A stretch of 64,000 bases of DNA from Shewanella piezotolerans WP3 (GTDB lineage Bacteria > Pseudomonadota > Gammaproteobacteria > Enterobacterales > Shewanellaceae): the NCBI RefSeq assembly GCF_000014885.1, contig NC_011566.1, forward strand, positions 310,001-374,000, in the 5' to 3' direction. Below are positions 61,953 to 64,000 of the stretch, in pieces; position 1 is the first letter of the stretch, and every line of letters starts with the position of its first letter. The notes under the pieces are model-generated. The model saw nothing but the letters and a program-made list of their open reading frames with translations. It did not search any database and had not been told where the DNA came from. The position numbers and the translations under genes are program-made.

Positions 61953-62579
61953 AGAGGAGAGTGAACTCTGGTAGACATGTATAGCTACTCCTAATATCTA
62001 GAAATACTCTCTAAAAAATTTGATTTCTATTTTTAATTAACTGTTTAGTAAACATTAATAGCTTAAAAAATAGATGGCTAAATTCACACTGATAGTAGTA
62101 TCTGGAAATATTCTCATTACTCACTGCAGGTCTGTAAACGGTCCTCTCTGCATAGGGTTATAAAAACACAAATGTTTCACCTCGGAGTTTTCAGATCAGG
62201 AACATAGTCATTAGTTGATTGCGCAACTAACTAGTTGCGCTAATTCCCCATTGAAGTTGCTGAAGTGCGTTGAAGAAAGAGCCGTAATGCCCACACGGAC
62301 GTGGGGATAGCTTTCGCGGGACAGGATGTCCCATCGGAAGCGTTAGGCTATTTCGAATTAGTACGAGGCCTGTGCTCAATGCATGTAACTTCGTCGGGGC
62401 GGCAGGGGTGATGCAAGAGGGGATTGCTGTTGATCCCCTTTTGCCCGAGTGTGAGCTGGAAGCTCACGACTTTTATCAAACGAAGTTTGACATCTTGAAG
62501 CTCATAGCTCGGTATGCGCGAAGCACCATGGCATTATCGGCCGTAGGTCGTACCTAAAATCGTAACGATAGCGCAATCG
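61953..62579. repeat. Inverted copy of palindrome-rich repeat family B, copy 4
   Basis: From about 62245 to 62520 the reverse complement matches copies 2 and 3: CCCCATTGAAGTTGCTGAAGTGCG, GCCGTAATGCCCACACGGACG, GGGACAGGATGTCCC, the CTTCGTCGGGGCGGC block and AGGGGATTGCTGTTGATCCCC are all present, in reverse order. Its orientation is opposite to the other copies. The first ~290 bp (61953-62244) contain no ORF or structure I can name. At the right edge AACGATtgcgctATCGTT, on the minus strand, may terminate the transporter gene. Confidence 0.7.
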
Positions 62580-63938
62580 TTATTGGCTAAACAACTGCAT
62601 GATAATCACGATAATCAACAGCGGACAAACAAACTTCACGTACACTGGCCATAGCTTCCAAAACCAGCTATCTGCTTTAACGCCTTCTTGGGCGGCGATA
62701 GTACTAATTAATTTATTACGGTTCCACACCCAACCTGTGAAGACGGCGATGCCTAGGGCGATGAGTGGTTGTGCTCGCTCTGTGGTCATGGTGATCATAA
62801 AGCCAAACAGGGCGCTGAAGTTAAATACTACCACCATCGATAAAATGGCAATCACCGCGCCGACTAGTAAGGTCGCTTTATCACGGCTTAAGTTGGTTTT
62901 CTCGACGATATAGCTGGTTGGTACTTCAACAATAGAGATGGCTGAGGTGAGTCCTGCAATGGTCATCAACATAAAGAAGATAATGGCTAACAGGTACTGA
63001 CTTACGCCACCTAGGGTTTTGAATAGTTCAGGCAATACAGTAAATACTAAGGTATCAGAATTAAGCAGGCTGCCATCTTCGGCAAAAATCTGCACACCGT
63101 TATGTTGAGCGACATACATGGCTGGGATCACCATTAACGCCGCGAGAAAGGCTACGCTAGTATCGGTTAAGGTGACATAAGCGGTCAGCTTGCCAAGATC
63201 TTCTTTTTGGCTCAAATAAGCACCGTAAACCATCATGGCACCTGTGCCTATAGTGAGCGAGAAGAAGGTTTGTCCGAGAGCACCAACTAATACATCTGCC
63301 TCAAAGATACGGCTAAAATCAGGGATTAATAACACTTCTAGGCCTTGCATAGCACCCGGCTGAGTTAAAATGTAACCTACGCCAGCGACTAAAATAAGCA
63401 ACAACATCGGCATCAGGCGCTTTGACCAACGCTCAATACCTTGCTGTACACCTTGGCGGATCACTAAAATGACCATTGCAATGAAGATAAGCGTAAATAC
63501 CAGATTACGCGCAAGCGAAAAGTCCATTAACCAGCTGGCAATATCACTCTGACCGCTGACTTGCGCCACTGGCGCTAGCGCAAAACTAACGAACCAGCCT
63601 GATAGAATACTGTAGAAGGTACAGATTAAAGTGGCGGTGATGATAGAGATAAAACCTATGCTTTTACCTATCTTCTTAGCCATTGGGCTGGAAGCAACTT
63701 TAGCCATCGCGTCAGCAGGGTTGGTTTGCCCATGACGACCAATCATCAACTCTGCCAATAGCATGGGGTAACCGAGTAGTAGAATAAGGAAAAGGTATAC
63801 CAGTAGAAAGGCACCACCACCGTGAGTTGCTGCTTGGGTTGGAAATCCCCAGATATTACCCACACCTACTGCGCTACCAGCTGCAGCCATGATGAAGCCT
63901 ATTCTAGAGCTGAAGTGCCCCTGTTTTACTGTGCTCAT
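62580..63938 (-). CDS. Sodium-dependent transporter (NSS/SNF family)
   Basis: A 452-residue neurotransmitter:sodium symporter-family protein with about eleven to twelve membrane helices. The signature is at the N-terminus: FSSRIGFIMAAAGSAVGVGNIWGFPTQAATHGGGAFLLVYLF, the unwound helix 1 that binds Na+ and substrate. GQTFFSLTIGTGAMMVYGAYL (helix 6) and STVFALTSAISIVEVPTSY-like helix 8 follow. Bacterial members take up amino acids such as tryptophan or leucine together with Na+, as suits a marine organism. The substrate is not shown by sequence. Single gene; its promoter is near the right edge. Confidence 0.88.
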   Translation of the reverse strand: MSTVKQGHFSSRIGFIMAAAGSAVGVGNIWGFPTQAATHGGGAFLLVYLFLILLLGYPMLLAELMIGRHGQTNPADAMAKVASSPMAKKIGKSIGFISIITATLICTFYSILSGWFVSFALAPVAQVSGQSDIASWLMDFSLARNLVFTLIFIAMVILVIRQGVQQGIERWSKRLMPMLLLILVAGVGYILTQPGAMQGLEVLLIPDFSRIFEADVLVGALGQTFFSLTIGTGAMMVYGAYLSQKEDLGKLTAYVTLTDTSVAFLAALMVIPAMYVAQHNGVQIFAEDGSLLNSDTLVFTVLPELFKTLGGVSQYLLAIIFFMLMTIAGLTSAISIVEVPTSYIVEKTNLSRDKATLLVGAVIAILSMVVVFNFSALFGFMITMTTERAQPLIALGIAVFTGWVWNRNKLISTIAAQEGVKADSWFWKLWPVYVKFVCPLLIIVIIMQLFSQ

Positions 63939-64000
63939 ACCTAATCTCGAACCATTGAAAGAGCGCGCATAATAGAGCTTTAACTTAATAGGTCAACGCA

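Noticed and set aside
62372..62557. ORF of 61 codons inside the inverted family B repeat
   Set aside because: It follows the repeat modules, with similar peptides from other copies (36308-36511), and no evidence of translation.

Overview
The window reads as a chromosomal segment of a marine gammaproteobacterium, most likely a Shewanella. This rests on the gmk-rpoZ-spoT, ridA, trmH and recG neighbourhood, a complete ilvGMEDA operon next to a divergent ilvY/ilvC pair, YihG-type acyltransferases, a yifB/comM-like gene, and many small interspersed repeats typical of that genus. The genus is inferred from gene content and order, not from a database match. No rRNA, tRNA, CRISPR array, prophage or complete insertion sequence was seen.

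Layout. 1-2.2 kb: end of an aryl-polyene/FASII-like cluster (membrane protein, two acyl carrier proteins, acyltransferase, ketosynthase-like chain-length factor). 2.5-9.2 kb: DUF3014 protein, recG, a DesK/DesR-like two-component system with a TPR protein, and a Ca2+/Na+ antiporter. 9.4-15.6 kb: acyl-CoA synthetase, then trmH, ridA, spoT, rpoZ and gmk, with a candidate small RNA between the synthetase and trmH. 15.9-21.5 kb: a DUF805-like membrane protein, a sugar-1-kinase/nucleotidyltransferase pair, a CoA-transferase and a YedK-type SRAP protein. 21.7-27.2 kb: an outer-membrane protein and a four-gene envelope operon (beta-barrel, lipoprotein hydrolase, DUF4056 lipoprotein, Omp85-like barrel) preceded by a perfect palindrome. 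27.2-33.9 kb: a truncated cupin (DddY-like) gene, a branched-chain aminotransferase, a TonB-like lipoprotein, a MITE-like element, two acyltransferases and yifB.

34-38 kb is an accessory zone. A lysE-type exporter and an AT-rich unknown gene each sit between directly repeated 150-270 bp sequences, mixed with a second family built of many short palindromes; an inverted copy of the latter lies at 62.2-62.5 kb. 38.1-40 kb carries an IscU-like scaffold gene and a GGGtGRT gene, preceded by what I read as a fluoride (crcB) riboswitch, a hairpin that covers the ribosome binding site, and an FNR-like site near -41.5. Then come an EptA-like phosphoethanolamine transferase, a GH16 gene broken by one in-frame TGA, and a DUF2157/DUF4824 pair.

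45-56.7 kb is the isoleucine/valine region: a LysR regulator, ilvY divergent from ilvC, a leader peptide and attenuator, ilvG, ilvM, ilvE, a seven-copy 84-bp REP-like array, ilvD, ilvA and a MITE. The remainder holds a class V aminotransferase, an S26-peptidase-like protein with a small peptide gene whose N-terminus resembles a double-glycine leader, a TetR-regulated metallo-hydrolase with a clear operator, an AT-rich Cys-motif secreted protein and an NSS-family sodium symporter.
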